This document shows positions 17,843-25,615 of a stretch of 64,000 nucleotides of DNA, piece by piece. Source of the DNA: Paenibacillus thalictri (lineage in GTDB: Bacteria; Bacillota; Bacilli; Paenibacillales; NBRC-103111); the NCBI RefSeq assembly GCF_004307995.1, contig NZ_SIRE01000005.1, positions 372,001 through 436,000 of the forward strand, given 5' to 3'. The notes under the pieces were generated by a model. That model saw nothing but the letters and a program-made list of their open reading frames with translations, did no database searches and was not told the DNA's origin. The stretch's first letter is position 1, and each line of letters starts with the position of its first letter. A program made the position numbers and the translations under genes.

Positions 17843-19288
17843 CTATTTTTTAAACATATCCGGTTTCACTTGCCTTTTCCATTTCTTTGGAATATCCAGC
17901 AGCGCTCTTGGCACATTGTTGAATGTAATGGGCGAGAGGGGCTCCAAGTAGCCGACTCCGAACGATTCCAAACCCGACAAATAAATCACAATAGCCATCA
18001 CGCTGATAAAAAAGCCAAACATCCCCAATATAGACGACAACAGCAAGGTAAAGATGCGCAGGATACTCACGGTACCGCTGAGCGATTGATTGACCAAAAT
18101 AAACGTGGCGACGGCGGTCACCCCGGAAGTAACAAGCATCGTTGGCGAAGTCAGCCCGGCGCGAATGGCCGAGTCGCCGATGATGAGACCGCCTACAACC
18201 GCAATCGTTTGGCCGACCGCTCTTGGGAGGCGGATTCCGGCTTCGCGAAACAGCTCGAACAAGCCGAGGATCAGCAAAGCTTCAAGCGGCGCGGAAAGCG
18301 GCAGCCCGAGCCGTGAGTTGGTGACGGTTGCAAGCAGCCGGAACGGAATTTGCTCCATATTAAACGAAGTTAGAGCGATCCAAAACCCGGGCAAAAATAT
18401 CGCCACAAATAAGCCGATGAACCGCAATACGCGTTCAAACGCGACGAAATAATACGGAAAATGAAGGTCTTCCGGAGATTTAAGCTGTTCCGTCAAATTG
18501 GAAGGGCCCATAATCGCCATCGGAGAACCGTTGACAAGTATCGTAAACCGGCCGCGCAGCAAACATTGGGCGACATAGTCGGGTCTGCCGATATAATCGA
18601 TTAACGGAAATATAGAGTAAGGATTATCGGCCAGCGTTTCTTCAAATTGGGCGCTGCTGAACAATCCCGTTGTGCGGTAATTTTTGATTCGTTCGCGCAC
18701 TTCGTCGATCAGGTCCGGACTGGCGATATTTTGCAAATACAGCAAGGAGACCGTGGTGATACTTTCATCCCCGATAATAAACTGTTCGTTTTGCAAATTG
18801 GTGGAACGAAGCCGTTTGCGGATCAACGAGATATTGGTGGAAACCTCTTCCGTAAACCCGTCCCGCGGGCCTTTCAGCGAAATTTCGCTTGCCGATTCCT
18901 CCGGGCTCCTCTTAGGCATATTCTCCAGATTGTAGGTATAAACCTTACTGCCGATGAACATGATCAGCTCGCCGCTGAACAACCTGAGCGACCAATCCTG
19001 GTCGGTTTTTACGACATATAATTGCATCCGCGCTTCCAGATAAGCGACAATTTGTTCCAAGTCATCAGCCAATTCCGTGGCCGGTTTCAGATGAGGAAGT
19101 ACGATTTCGTTCAGTTGTTTCAAATCCGCCATGCCTTCGCAATAGACCAAAATCATACAAGGTGTTTCATTGTAAGGATACCCTTGAATTTTGACATCAT
19201 GGGTCGTTCGAAACAAAGCATTCAGCTTACCTTCATCCCAATCGCTTATCGCATCACTTCGAAGAGTAGGGATTTCGCAGGCGTTCAT
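17843..19288 (-). CDS. GerA family spore germination protein (A subunit)
   Basis: A 481-residue receptor subunit. The N-terminal ~240 residues form the soluble domain (ILVYCEGMADLKQLNE, then RGRFTILVNGSPMAI), followed by about five membrane segments including LIIGDSAIRAGLTSPTMLV. This is the usual GerA/GerKA layout and size. It forms the ion-channel-like core of the receptor in the spore inner membrane. Its start overlaps the gerB stop, and its stop overlaps the gerC start, so the operon is tightly coupled. Confidence 0.93.
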   Translation of the reverse strand: MNACEIPTLRSDAISDWDEGKLNALFRTTHDVKIQGYPYNETPCMILVYCEGMADLKQLNEIVLPHLKPATELADDLEQIVAYLEARMQLYVVKTDQDWSLRLFSGELIMFIGSKVYTYNLENMPKRSPEESASEISLKGPRDGFTEEVSTNISLIRKRLRSTNLQNEQFIIGDESITTVSLLYLQNIASPDLIDEVRERIKNYRTTGLFSSAQFEETLADNPYSIFPLIDYIGRPDYVAQCLLRGRFTILVNGSPMAIMGPSNLTEQLKSPEDLHFPYYFVAFERVLRFIGLFVAIFLPGFWIALTSFNMEQIPFRLLATVTNSRLGLPLSAPLEALLILGLFELFREAGIRLPRAVGQTIAVVGGLIIGDSAIRAGLTSPTMLVTSGVTAVATFILVNQSLSGTVSILRIFTLLLSSILGMFGFFISVMAIVIYLSGLESFGVGYLEPLSPITFNNVPRALLDIPKKWKRQVKPDMFKK

Positions 19289-20370
19289 AGATCAGCTTCC
19301 TTTTTTCTTGTTTTGATGAAAACAACGGCAAGAAGAAGAAACGACAGGGGGAAAATGCAATAAAACACGATTCTATAATACGTTTTCAGTATGGCGGAAT
19401 ACTGCACATCCGTAATGTTGAGAAATGTGATCATCACGACATGCACGACACCTGCCGCGATATAACCGAAATTGCGCAGCTTTTTACTTTTCATCTGCAA
19501 GATGTCAATCATTAAATACAGCGATAAGGAAATACGGATAAACGCTCCGGAAATCCATTGATAAATCGATAAAAAGTCGACATGAGAGACAAATGCGCCC
19601 AATTGCACGAGACGCCACTGCTCGAAGGCAGGATATTTCAGCTTTTCAGCTTCATAACCAAACGCCGCTATCGAACCCATCAGCGGTCCCAAGGTGAGCC
19701 CGAGAATCATGATGACAAGGATGATGACTTGCCACCATTTAACTATTTTGCTCATATGCTGCTGAAGCAATACGATCAGAATGAATTCCATCGAGCTGCT
19801 AAAGACAAATACCATGCATCGGATGATCGAAGCGCTGTCCGAGGTAAACAAGGGAAGCAGTAACTCGTAACGTTTTACTTGAAAATTGCTGCTCATCACA
19901 AAATAACCAAGCAATATTACAAAGGGCAGAAGCACTCCGCCCGCCACCGAAATTGCTTTAATGCCGCGGATGGCGGCGTATACGCACACTAACATCAGTG
20001 TGAAGCCGGAGACGAAAACCGGGGTTTGCGGCAAGTAGGTGATTTTGGTCCAAGCCAAAACTTCGCGAAAGGTGAGATAACTGTTGCAAAATAAATAAGT
20101 AAACAGCAGGGAGGCGGTTACGAAAGCAAGCCAAGATTGATTATTGGTTTTTAACCACTGAATGAGGTTGGTTCCGTTCAGTTTTTTTGCAATATAATAA
20201 GGAGCAAACGACCATAAAATACATAAGGGGACGGCGAAAATGACACTTATCCATGAATCTTTATGGGCGGTGTGCAGCAATAGAGGAATGATGGTGACGT
20301 GGTTGACGAGCCCGACGCTTAACATGAGAAGAATGCACATTTGCAGAACGGAAAAGCTTGGATTACGCAC
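19285..20370 (-). CDS. GerB family germinant permease (B subunit)
   Basis: A 361-residue membrane protein with ten predicted segments, an endospore germination permease of the APC superfamily that binds the germinant amino acid or sugar. It is the first gene of a B-A-C-C operon on the minus strand; the more usual order is A-B-C or A-C-B. The start is a GTG behind AGGTGATG. The upstream 140 bases separate it from a divergent gene. Germinant receptor operons are normally sigma-G dependent; I could not identify that promoter with confidence. Confidence 0.92.
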   Translation of the reverse strand: MRNPSFSVLQMCILLMLSVGLVNHVTIIPLLLHTAHKDSWISVIFAVPLCILWSFAPYYIAKKLNGTNLIQWLKTNNQSWLAFVTASLLFTYLFCNSYLTFREVLAWTKITYLPQTPVFVSGFTLMLVCVYAAIRGIKAISVAGGVLLPFVILLGYFVMSSNFQVKRYELLLPLFTSDSASIIRCMVFVFSSSMEFILIVLLQQHMSKIVKWWQVIILVIMILGLTLGPLMGSIAAFGYEAEKLKYPAFEQWRLVQLGAFVSHVDFLSIYQWISGAFIRISLSLYLMIDILQMKSKKLRNFGYIAAGVVHVVMITFLNITDVQYSAILKTYYRIVFYCIFPLSFLLLAVVFIKTRKKEADL

Positions 20371-20485
20371 ACCATCACCTCATTTCGTCGTTGTCTATAC
20401 TCGTTAGTTATATCCAATATGTGGATGGACTAGACAACACAAAATCCGCTCAACAAAAAGAATAAAATTGCCAAAAAATACGAAT

Positions 20486-20515
20486 AATCAAGGGTGGAGG
20501 TGACCACCCTTGATT
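20486..20515 (+). promoter_or_regulatory. Perfect 12-bp palindrome enclosing a ribosome binding site
   Basis: AATCAAGGGTGG (20486-20497) and CCACCCTTGATT (20504-20515) are exact inverted repeats with a 6-base loop AGGTGA. The Shine-Dalgarno GGAGGTGA spans the stem top and loop, and the TTG start at 20510 lies in the right arm. In RNA this hairpin would hide the start. Confidence 0.75.
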
Positions 20516-21172
20516 ACTCATTTGTTTATGGCTATAGCCGTTTCGTTTTGGAGTTTACCCCCTGTAATCGAAGAAATGGAGTTGCCTAAAAGGTCCCGGG
20601 AGGTGCTTCAAAATATTCGTAAAGAGAGCAATAATACGCTATCGGTGAAATGGAATGAAGCTACGGGGACTCCTGAAGTCATTTCCGGAACATTAACAAA
20701 ACCTTCTTTGCACTCTCCTGGATGGATATCCTATGATTATCTCCATAAGATTAAAGAGTTATATGGAATTAAGCGGGTAAACGAGGATTTAAAAATTGTG
20801 CATATCGATAAAAGCGAAAATATGATTAAAGTGTATTTGCAGCGTCAGTTATTCAAAAAGCCGGTATACGGGGAACGGATGATTGTGGAGATAGATCCGA
20901 ATGGTTCCATCTTACGGATCGAAGGAGTTCTTCATCCAGAGCTGGAGAAGAAAAGATTAGGCAGACCGATGTATCCAGCGGTTACGCTAGATGAAGCCAA
21001 GAAAGCTGCGTTCGAGTCGGACGACTCTATGCGGGTAAGTAAATCATTGTATACGGAGTCATGTTATTTACCCGACAGAGAAGGAGTCCCCCTGGTTTAT
21101 GTCTTCCATTATGAAAAAAACGGCCGCCCGGCCTCGATAAAGGTTCATGCTTTAACCGGGCGAGTCATTTAA
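20510..21172 (+). CDS. Secreted FTP/PepSY-like propeptide protein
   Basis: A 220-residue protein with a hydrophobic N-terminus (LFMAIAVSFWSLPP) that may be a signal or anchor. The body resembles the propeptide of thermolysin-type metalloproteases: a fungalysin/thermolysin-propeptide-like region (residues about 40-110) and a PepSY-like region with DEAKKAAF and a final SIKVHALTGRVI strand. No protease domain follows, so it could be a free-standing inhibitor or folding factor. The TTG at 20510 is the longest start; an ATG at 20528 is the alternative. The gene is AT-rich compared with its surroundings. Confidence 0.65.
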   Translation: MITHLFMAIAVSFWSLPPVIEEMELPKRSREVLQNIRKESNNTLSVKWNEATGTPEVISGTLTKPSLHSPGWISYDYLHKIKELYGIKRVNEDLKIVHIDKSENMIKVYLQRQLFKKPVYGERMIVEIDPNGSILRIEGVLHPELEKKRLGRPMYPAVTLDEAKKAAFESDDSMRVSKSLYTESCYLPDREGVPLVYVFHYEKNGRPASIKVHALTGRVI

Positions 21173-21190
21173 TAGCTATGAATTCTGCTG

Positions 21191-21220
21191 AGGAATCCGC
21201 ACATTATGAGGATTCCTTTT
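21191..21220. terminator. Shared terminator between convergent genes
   Basis: AGGAATCC (21191-21198) pairs with GGATTCCT (21210-21217), followed by TTT. It overlaps the 3' end of the minus-strand gene and can serve both directions. Confidence 0.65.
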
Positions 21221-21497
21221 GCCATTCTAAACGGGTCAATAAACCATGTCTAAAAAGCTGAAGTATGAAGTCAACATAAAAATCTTTACGAACCACGATT
21301 CTATATTCATGATGAGGGAAAGCGTAAAAGAAGACGTCAGTGAGCACTTCATTGTTTTCAAAAATTTGTTGAATCCGCTTAATAGTATCGGCATAAGCCG
21401 GATCGACAATGCGGATGGAGAACTCGAAATCTTCCATGACTTCTTCTACAGATTTCATGTCTATAACGCTACGATCCCAATCATAAACTAAATTCAC
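21204..21497 (-). CDS. Hypothetical protein downstream of the NhaD-like transporter
   Basis: A 97-residue acidic protein (MKSVEEVMEDFEFSIRIVD). The GTG at 21497 follows GAGGAGG at 7 bases. An ATG three bases earlier is out of frame and meets a stop at once. It lies 23 bases after the transporter gene on the same strand, so they share a transcript and probably the leader attenuator. No known motif is recognised. Confidence 0.7.
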   Translation of the reverse strand: MNLVYDWDRSVIDMKSVEEVMEDFEFSIRIVDPAYADTIKRIQQIFENNEVLTDVFFYAFPHHEYRIVVRKDFYVDFILQLFRHGLLTRLEWQKESS

Positions 21498-21520
21498 ATG
21501 TATTCCTCCTCAGGTTTTCT

Positions 21521-22801
21521 TTAAAACAGATACCGGAAATAAACGTATACACTAGCTATTATGACGGTAAGCAACATCAGCGGAAAGCCATATTTCATAA
21601 ATGTAACGAATTTAATCGGATGACCTTCTTTTCCGGACATGCCCGCAACGATTAGGTTGGCGCTGGCGCCAATCAATGTGCCGTTTCCTCCAAGACACGC
21701 CCCCAAGGCAAGGCTCCACCAAAGCGGCTCCAAATTGGTTACTCCCATATTGCCCATTTCTTGAATCATTGGAATCATCGTGGCCACAAACGGTATATTG
21801 TCTAAGAAGGCGGATGCGATGGCGCTGAGCCAAAGAATCAAAAACGATGTTGCAATGAGATTGCCGCCGGTTAATTCAATGGCTTGGGCCGCCAATTTGG
21901 AGATTACGCCGGTTTCCACCAACCCGGAGACTAGTACAAATAACCCTACAAAAAAGAAAATGGTAGTCCATTCCACCTTTGTGAAAGCCACTTCCATGGA
22001 ATGTTCACCCGTGAGAAGCAGCAGGAGAAAGGCTCCTGCCAACGCTACTGTGGCCGACTCAAGATGAAGCGTTTGATGGAGAAAAAATCCGATGATGGTA
22101 AGTCCAAGAACGGTAAGGCTTTTGATTAAAAGTTTGCGATCTGTGATGACATCTTGTTCATTCATTTGCATGATGCTCATCTTTAACTCGGAAGTAGTCT
22201 GTATTTGCTTGCGGAATAAAAAGACAAAAATGGGTACGGTGATTGCCATAATAACGATCACAATAGGGGCGAGATTCGTGATGAACGCCATGAAGGTAAG
22301 TTCTTTGACCGCACTTCCGATCATAATGTTTGGCGGATCGCCAATTAACGTTGCAGTTCCACCGATGTTGGAGGCAAAAATTTGGGTAATGAGATAAGGA
22401 ACCGGATTCACGCGCAGCTGCCGTGTGATGCTGAACGTCACCGGAACCATAAGCAGCACAGTCGTAACATTGTCTAGGAATGCGGAACCGACTGCTGTGA
22501 TGAGTACAAGCGCGACCATAATTTGAACGGGGTCGCCTTTTGCTTTTTTCGCTGAAATGAGTGCAATATATTTAAATAATCCCGTTTCAGCTGTGATGCT
22601 AACAATGATCATCATACCGATTAATAGTCCCAAGGTGTTAAAGTCAATATGATGTAGGGCTGACTCTTGATCGACGATACCTAAGACGACCATAAGAATC
22701 CCGCCCAACATCGCAACGATCGTCCGATGAATTTTCTCAGCGATAATAAATCCGTATGTGACCAAAAAAATGCCAATCGCCAAAATCGCTTGCTGCTCCA
22801 T
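21521..22801 (-). CDS. ArsB/NhaD-type ion transporter
   Basis: A 426-residue integral membrane protein with about 11-12 segments in two inverted halves, each carrying the IT-superfamily signature: SAFLDNVTTVLLMVPVTF with GGTATLIGDPPNIMIG, and SAFLDNIPFVATMIP with GGNGTLIGASANLIVAG. It would move an ion such as Na+/H+, arsenite or an anion; the sequence does not decide which. RBS AGGAGG precedes the ATG. Its transcript begins about 350 bases upstream and carries a structured leader with competing hairpins, so expression is probably controlled by attenuation. Confidence 0.85.
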   Translation of the reverse strand: MEQQAILAIGIFLVTYGFIIAEKIHRTIVAMLGGILMVVLGIVDQESALHHIDFNTLGLLIGMMIIVSITAETGLFKYIALISAKKAKGDPVQIMVALVLITAVGSAFLDNVTTVLLMVPVTFSITRQLRVNPVPYLITQIFASNIGGTATLIGDPPNIMIGSAVKELTFMAFITNLAPIVIVIMAITVPIFVFLFRKQIQTTSELKMSIMQMNEQDVITDRKLLIKSLTVLGLTIIGFFLHQTLHLESATVALAGAFLLLLLTGEHSMEVAFTKVEWTTIFFFVGLFVLVSGLVETGVISKLAAQAIELTGGNLIATSFLILWLSAIASAFLDNIPFVATMIPMIQEMGNMGVTNLEPLWWSLALGACLGGNGTLIGASANLIVAGMSGKEGHPIKFVTFMKYGFPLMLLTVIIASVYVYFRYLF

Positions 22802-22984
22802 GTACGCCTCCTAAGTTTGAATATTAATTTGAATATTAAGCCTTGCAATCCTTATGTTGCCTATATCATGTTATAATTTCCCGGTTTATGGATGGCAATC
22901 CAAATGATAAGATGATCCATTGCAGTGTTCCTTCTCAGCAGTCTGATCCGCTGCAATTTTGACCGTTTTCTCCTTTCTTTGCAT

Positions 22985-23154
22985 AAAAAAAAGCCCTACC
23001 AAGGGCTTTTCGCGTCGAAAAAAATAAACGGAGCCCTTGGTGACAGGCTCCTCCAAAATGCAATAAATATTCAGTTCATTCCAAATCAAATCTCTAGTTC
23101 AAGCCTCGTTACACTGGCACTAGAAGTCGTTCCAACAACTCCTAACCTTAAATA
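22985..23154 (-). ncRNA. Candidate riboswitch-type leader RNA of the NhaD-like transporter
   Basis: About 165 bases of noncoding leader. ACCAAGGGCT (23041-23032) is perfectly complementary to AGCCCTTGGT (23007-22998), the left arm and loop of the terminator, so it can act as antiterminator. A third hairpin, GGAGCC/GGCTCC (23051-23030), locks up the same antiterminator strand. Upstream, CTAGTGCC/GGC...ACTAG pairing (about 23123-23094) gives a further stem. This is the logic of a riboswitch or protein-controlled attenuator. No T-box or known aptamer core was recognised by eye. Confidence 0.6.
22989..23010 (-). terminator. Leader terminator (attenuator) of the NhaD-like gene
   Basis: On the minus strand AAAAGCCCT pairs with AGGGCTTTT over a 4-base loop and runs into further T. 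It lies about 190 bases before the start codon, so it ends the leader rather than a gene. Confidence 0.78.
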
Positions 23155-23184
23155 AGAATATCATTCTCGCTAATGGTAAGTCAA
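23155..23184 (-). promoter_or_regulatory. Promoter of the attenuated leader
   Basis: On the minus strand TTGACT (23184-23179), an 18-base spacer and TATTCT (23160-23155), just before the structured leader. Confidence 0.6.
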
Positions 23185-23274
23185 GGACGGGAAGGGGCGG
23201 AAGGGAATTTGGACAGGAATTTGGGCGGAATGCTTGTCAGCGGAAACGATTGATGTTATATTAATTACAAGCCG

Positions 23275-23292
23275 TGTGGTACCGGTTACATA
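23275..23292. promoter_or_regulatory. LacI-type operator 1
   Basis: TGTGGTACCGGTTACATA, an imperfect palindrome centred on CG. It lies about 60 bases before the HAD gene, between a possible -35 (TTACAA) and -10 (ACATAT) spaced 17 bases. Near-identical copies lie at 24551 and 24635; the LacI-family gene at 28786 is the obvious regulator. Confidence 0.75.
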
Positions 23293-23353
23293 TTCATTGC
23301 ATCCCATATGGCATTCTGATTTTTTATGGAGTTAAAGGAGGCTGATCGCAGGA

Positions 23354-24004
23354 TTGGGGAGGTTTGATTTGGTTTTATTTGATCTGGACGGCACGTTAAC
23401 CGATTCCAGCAGGGGGATTATCAACGGAATCCAATATGTTTTGTCCAAATTCGGCATGCAAGAGCAGTCCCGAGAGCGATTGCTCGAATGGATCGGGCCG
23501 CCGCTCGCGGATTCGTTTCGCACGTATTGCAGTCTTGATGAACATGAGGCGAGACAAGCAGAAACGGTTTTCCGTGAATATTACATTCGCCAAGGCATGT
23601 ACGAAAACGCCGTGTTTCCCGGCATTCCGCAGCTGCTGGACAAGCTTTGGCAGAGGGGCACGCCGATGCTGGTGGCCACCTCAAAGTATACGCCGATTGC
23701 CGAAAGCATTCTGGAGCATTTTGGTCTTCGCCCTTATTTTATCGGTGTGGTGGGGAACAATGAGGCAGCGCCTGCCGGTAAAGTGGAGGTCGTTGAAACC
23801 GCTCTGTCAAAATGGAAGAGTGCAGTGGATCGCAATGTCGTGATGGTAGGGGACCGCAAGCACGATATCGCCGCGGCTCATGCCAATGGCATCGCTTCCG
23901 CAGCTGTTGCATACGGATTCGGGTCAGCCGAAGAATTACACAATGCGCAGCCAACCTACATGGTCGATTCGGTGGATGAATTGGGCAAGCTGCTGCTCGT
24001 TTAA
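23354..24004 (+). CDS. HAD family hydrolase
   Basis: About 216 residues, phosphoglycolate-phosphatase-like HAD subfamily. Motif I is LFDLDGTLTDSS, motif II lies in LVATSKYTP, and motif III/IV in VMVGDRKHDIAAAHANG. It would remove phosphate from a small phosphorylated metabolite. The TTG at 23354 has AAAGGAGG 12 bases upstream; a second TTG at 23369 has GGGGAGG 5 bases upstream, so the first five residues are uncertain. It is the first gene behind LacI operator 1 and is followed after 21 bases by a phosphoribosyltransferase. Confidence 0.82.
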   Translation: MGRFDLVLFDLDGTLTDSSRGIINGIQYVLSKFGMQEQSRERLLEWIGPPLADSFRTYCSLDEHEARQAETVFREYYIRQGMYENAVFPGIPQLLDKLWQRGTPMLVATSKYTPIAESILEHFGLRPYFIGVVGNNEAAPAGKVEVVETALSKWKSAVDRNVVMVGDRKHDIAAAHANGIASAAVAYGFGSAEELHNAQPTYMVDSVDELGKLLLV

Positions 24005-24025
24005 CAACAAACAAAGGAGACCGCG

Positions 24026-24550
24026 ATGGATACGTTACTTGCGCAAGAAATATACCGGACAGCCCATTTGACGGGCTCATTCCGGCTTAGATCGGGCAAA
24101 GTGTCAACCGATTATTTTGACAAATATATGTTTGAATCGGACCCGGGTTTATTGAACCGGATCACGGACCGGCTGCTGCCGCTCATTCCGGACAACACGG
24201 AACTGCTGGCAGGGCTGGAACTCGGCGGCATTCCTATCGCTACCGCTTTATCGCTAAAGACGGGCATACCGGTCTTGTTCGTACGCAAGAAAGCGAAGGA
24301 ATACGGCACTTGCAAGCTGGCCGAAGGCATGCCGCTGGCCGGCAAAAACGTATGTATCATCGAAGATGTCGTAACGACGGGCGGACAAATTGTGCTAAGT
24401 GCGGACGATATGCGGGCATTGGGGGCACAAGTCGCCCATGCCGTCTGTGTAATCCAAAGAGAAGATGCGGCGCAAGCGCATCTATCTGCCAATGGTTTGC
24501 AGCTTACGGCCTTATTTACGTTCGAAGATTTAATGCTTGCGTTTAACTGA
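24026..24550 (+). CDS. Orotate phosphoribosyltransferase-like protein
   Basis: A 174-residue type I PRTase that would transfer a base onto PRPP. The PRPP motif VCIIEDVVTTGGQIV is the OPRT form, and FRLRSGKVSTDYFDKY near the N-terminus matches the OPRT substrate loop; VRKKAKEYGT holds the mobile-loop Lys. It is somewhat shorter than usual PyrE (about 210). It is not beside other pyrimidine genes but between a HAD phosphatase and a nucleoside hydrolase, behind LacI operator 1. This suggests salvage of a base released by the hydrolase rather than de novo synthesis. Confidence 0.82.
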   Translation: MDTLLAQEIYRTAHLTGSFRLRSGKVSTDYFDKYMFESDPGLLNRITDRLLPLIPDNTELLAGLELGGIPIATALSLKTGIPVLFVRKKAKEYGTCKLAEGMPLAGKNVCIIEDVVTTGGQIVLSADDMRALGAQVAHAVCVIQREDAAQAHLSANGLQLTALFTFEDLMLAFN

Positions 24551-24568
24551 TGTGGTAACGGTTACACA
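24551..24568. promoter_or_regulatory. LacI-type operator 2
   Basis: TGTGGTAACGGTTACACA begins right after the PRTase stop codon. It is 84 bp (eight helical turns) from operator 3, a spacing that would suit DNA looping by a LacI-family repressor. Confidence 0.75.
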
Positions 24569-24596
24569 TAAGTTCGTGCAAATCCATACGGTGACG

Positions 24597-24628
24597 AGGC
24601 TTCAAAGTATTCGGAAGCTTTTCTTTTT
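24597..24628 (+). terminator. Terminator between PRTase and nucleoside hydrolase
   Basis: AGGCTTC (24597-24603) pairs with GAAGCTT (24614-24620) and is followed by TTCTTTTT. It splits the locus into two transcription units, each with an operator. Confidence 0.6.
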
Positions 24629-24634
24629 GTCACA

Positions 24635-24652
24635 TGTGGTACCGGTTACACA
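24635..24652. promoter_or_regulatory. LacI-type operator 3
   Basis: TGTGGTACCGGTTACACA, about 20 bases before the ribosome binding site of the nucleoside hydrolase. A possible -35 TTGTCA and -10 ACATAG bracket it with 17-base spacing, so a bound repressor would block RNA polymerase. Confidence 0.8.
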
Positions 24653-24685
24653 TAGAGATAGTACCATTTGGAAGGAGCTTTATTG

Positions 24686-25588
24686 GTGGAACAAATGATC
24701 TTGGATACGGATATCGGCACGGATGTGGATGACGCTTTGGCGTTGGCCTTGGCTCTGAAATCCGAGGAAATTTCCATAGAAGGAATTACGACCGCATACG
24801 GTCATGTCGATTATCGCGCGAGGGTGGCTCGCAAACTGCTGCGGATGTGCGGCAGAGAGGAAATCAACGTATACGCCGGTATCGGTGCGGCATTGCTTCG
24901 CCAGCGGCATTTGATCGGATACGGCCATGAAGTGGAAGAGGACGTATTGGCCGACGAACGGAATACGTACGAATCGAAACATGCCGTAGATTTTATTATC
25001 GATACGGTATTGAAGCACCCGCACGAAATTACGCTAATGTGTATCGCACCCATGACCAATATTGCAGCTGCGATCATCAAGGAACCTAAAGTGGCCAAGC
25101 TTGTCAAACGTATCGTGCTTATGGGTGGGGTAACCCGTTTAGGCGATAACGGAATCGACCTGCCGGTCATGGAGTATAACGTCAAATGCGATCCGGAAGC
25201 CGCTTCCGTCGTTTTTTCCAGCAAGGCGCCGATTTATATGGTTGGGCTGGACGTCACACTCAAAGTGAAGTTGACGGCGAGTGAACAGCGGCAGCTTGCG
25301 GATTCGGAGCAGCCGATCAATAAGGAGCTGGCGAAGCTGATCACCCGCTGGCAGCAGCTGTCGGGTAAAGACTGGTGTGCGATGCATGATCCGCTGGCCG
25401 TCTCGCTGCTTTTTGACCCGTCGCTTGTAACGTTCCGCCCGATGGATATTCACGTCGAATACGACCATTGCCATCCGACAGGCCAAACGGTCGCCGTGGA
25501 TAATCCGCAGTCTACCGTTCACGTCGGTCTTGACGTGGATGCGAATCGATTTATGAATCAGCTGATGCGAAGACTTCTTGCCAACTAA
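24686..25588 (+). CDS. Inosine-uridine-preferring type nucleoside hydrolase
   Basis: About 300 residues. The enzyme would hydrolyse the N-glycosidic bond of ribonucleosides to base plus ribose. The Ca2+-binding N-terminal motif is DTDIGTDVDDALAL, the variant found in one IUNH subgroup, and later landmarks include LMGGVTRLGDNG, EYNVKCDPEAA and a C-terminal HVGLDVDANRF. The GTG at 24686 (8 bases after AAGGAG) is taken as start; TTG at 24683 and ATG at 24695 remain possible. It opens the second LacI-controlled unit ahead of the ABC transporter. Confidence 0.88.
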   Translation: MEQMILDTDIGTDVDDALALALALKSEEISIEGITTAYGHVDYRARVARKLLRMCGREEINVYAGIGAALLRQRHLIGYGHEVEEDVLADERNTYESKHAVDFIIDTVLKHPHEITLMCIAPMTNIAAAIIKEPKVAKLVKRIVLMGGVTRLGDNGIDLPVMEYNVKCDPEAASVVFSSKAPIYMVGLDVTLKVKLTASEQRQLADSEQPINKELAKLITRWQQLSGKDWCAMHDPLAVSLLFDPSLVTFRPMDIHVEYDHCHPTGQTVAVDNPQSTVHVGLDVDANRFMNQLMRRLLAN

Positions 25589-25602
25589 TTGTACATGTAC
25601 AA
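25589..25602. promoter_or_regulatory. Perfect 14-bp palindrome before the ABC transporter
   Basis: TTGTACATGTACAA starts directly after the nucleoside hydrolase stop and ends at the ribosome binding site AAAGGGGAG. It may be a second operator or a small mRNA hairpin; its function is unknown. Confidence 0.5.
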
Positions 25603-25615
25603 AGGGGAGAATTGC

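Noticed and set aside
22886..23089. 67-codon frame on the minus strand upstream of the NhaD-like gene
   Set aside because: It runs through the attenuator hairpins, has no ribosome binding site and looks non-protein-like.
22985..23154. T-box leader for the NhaD-like gene
   Set aside because: The conserved T-box sequence (AGGGTGGNACCGCG) is absent.
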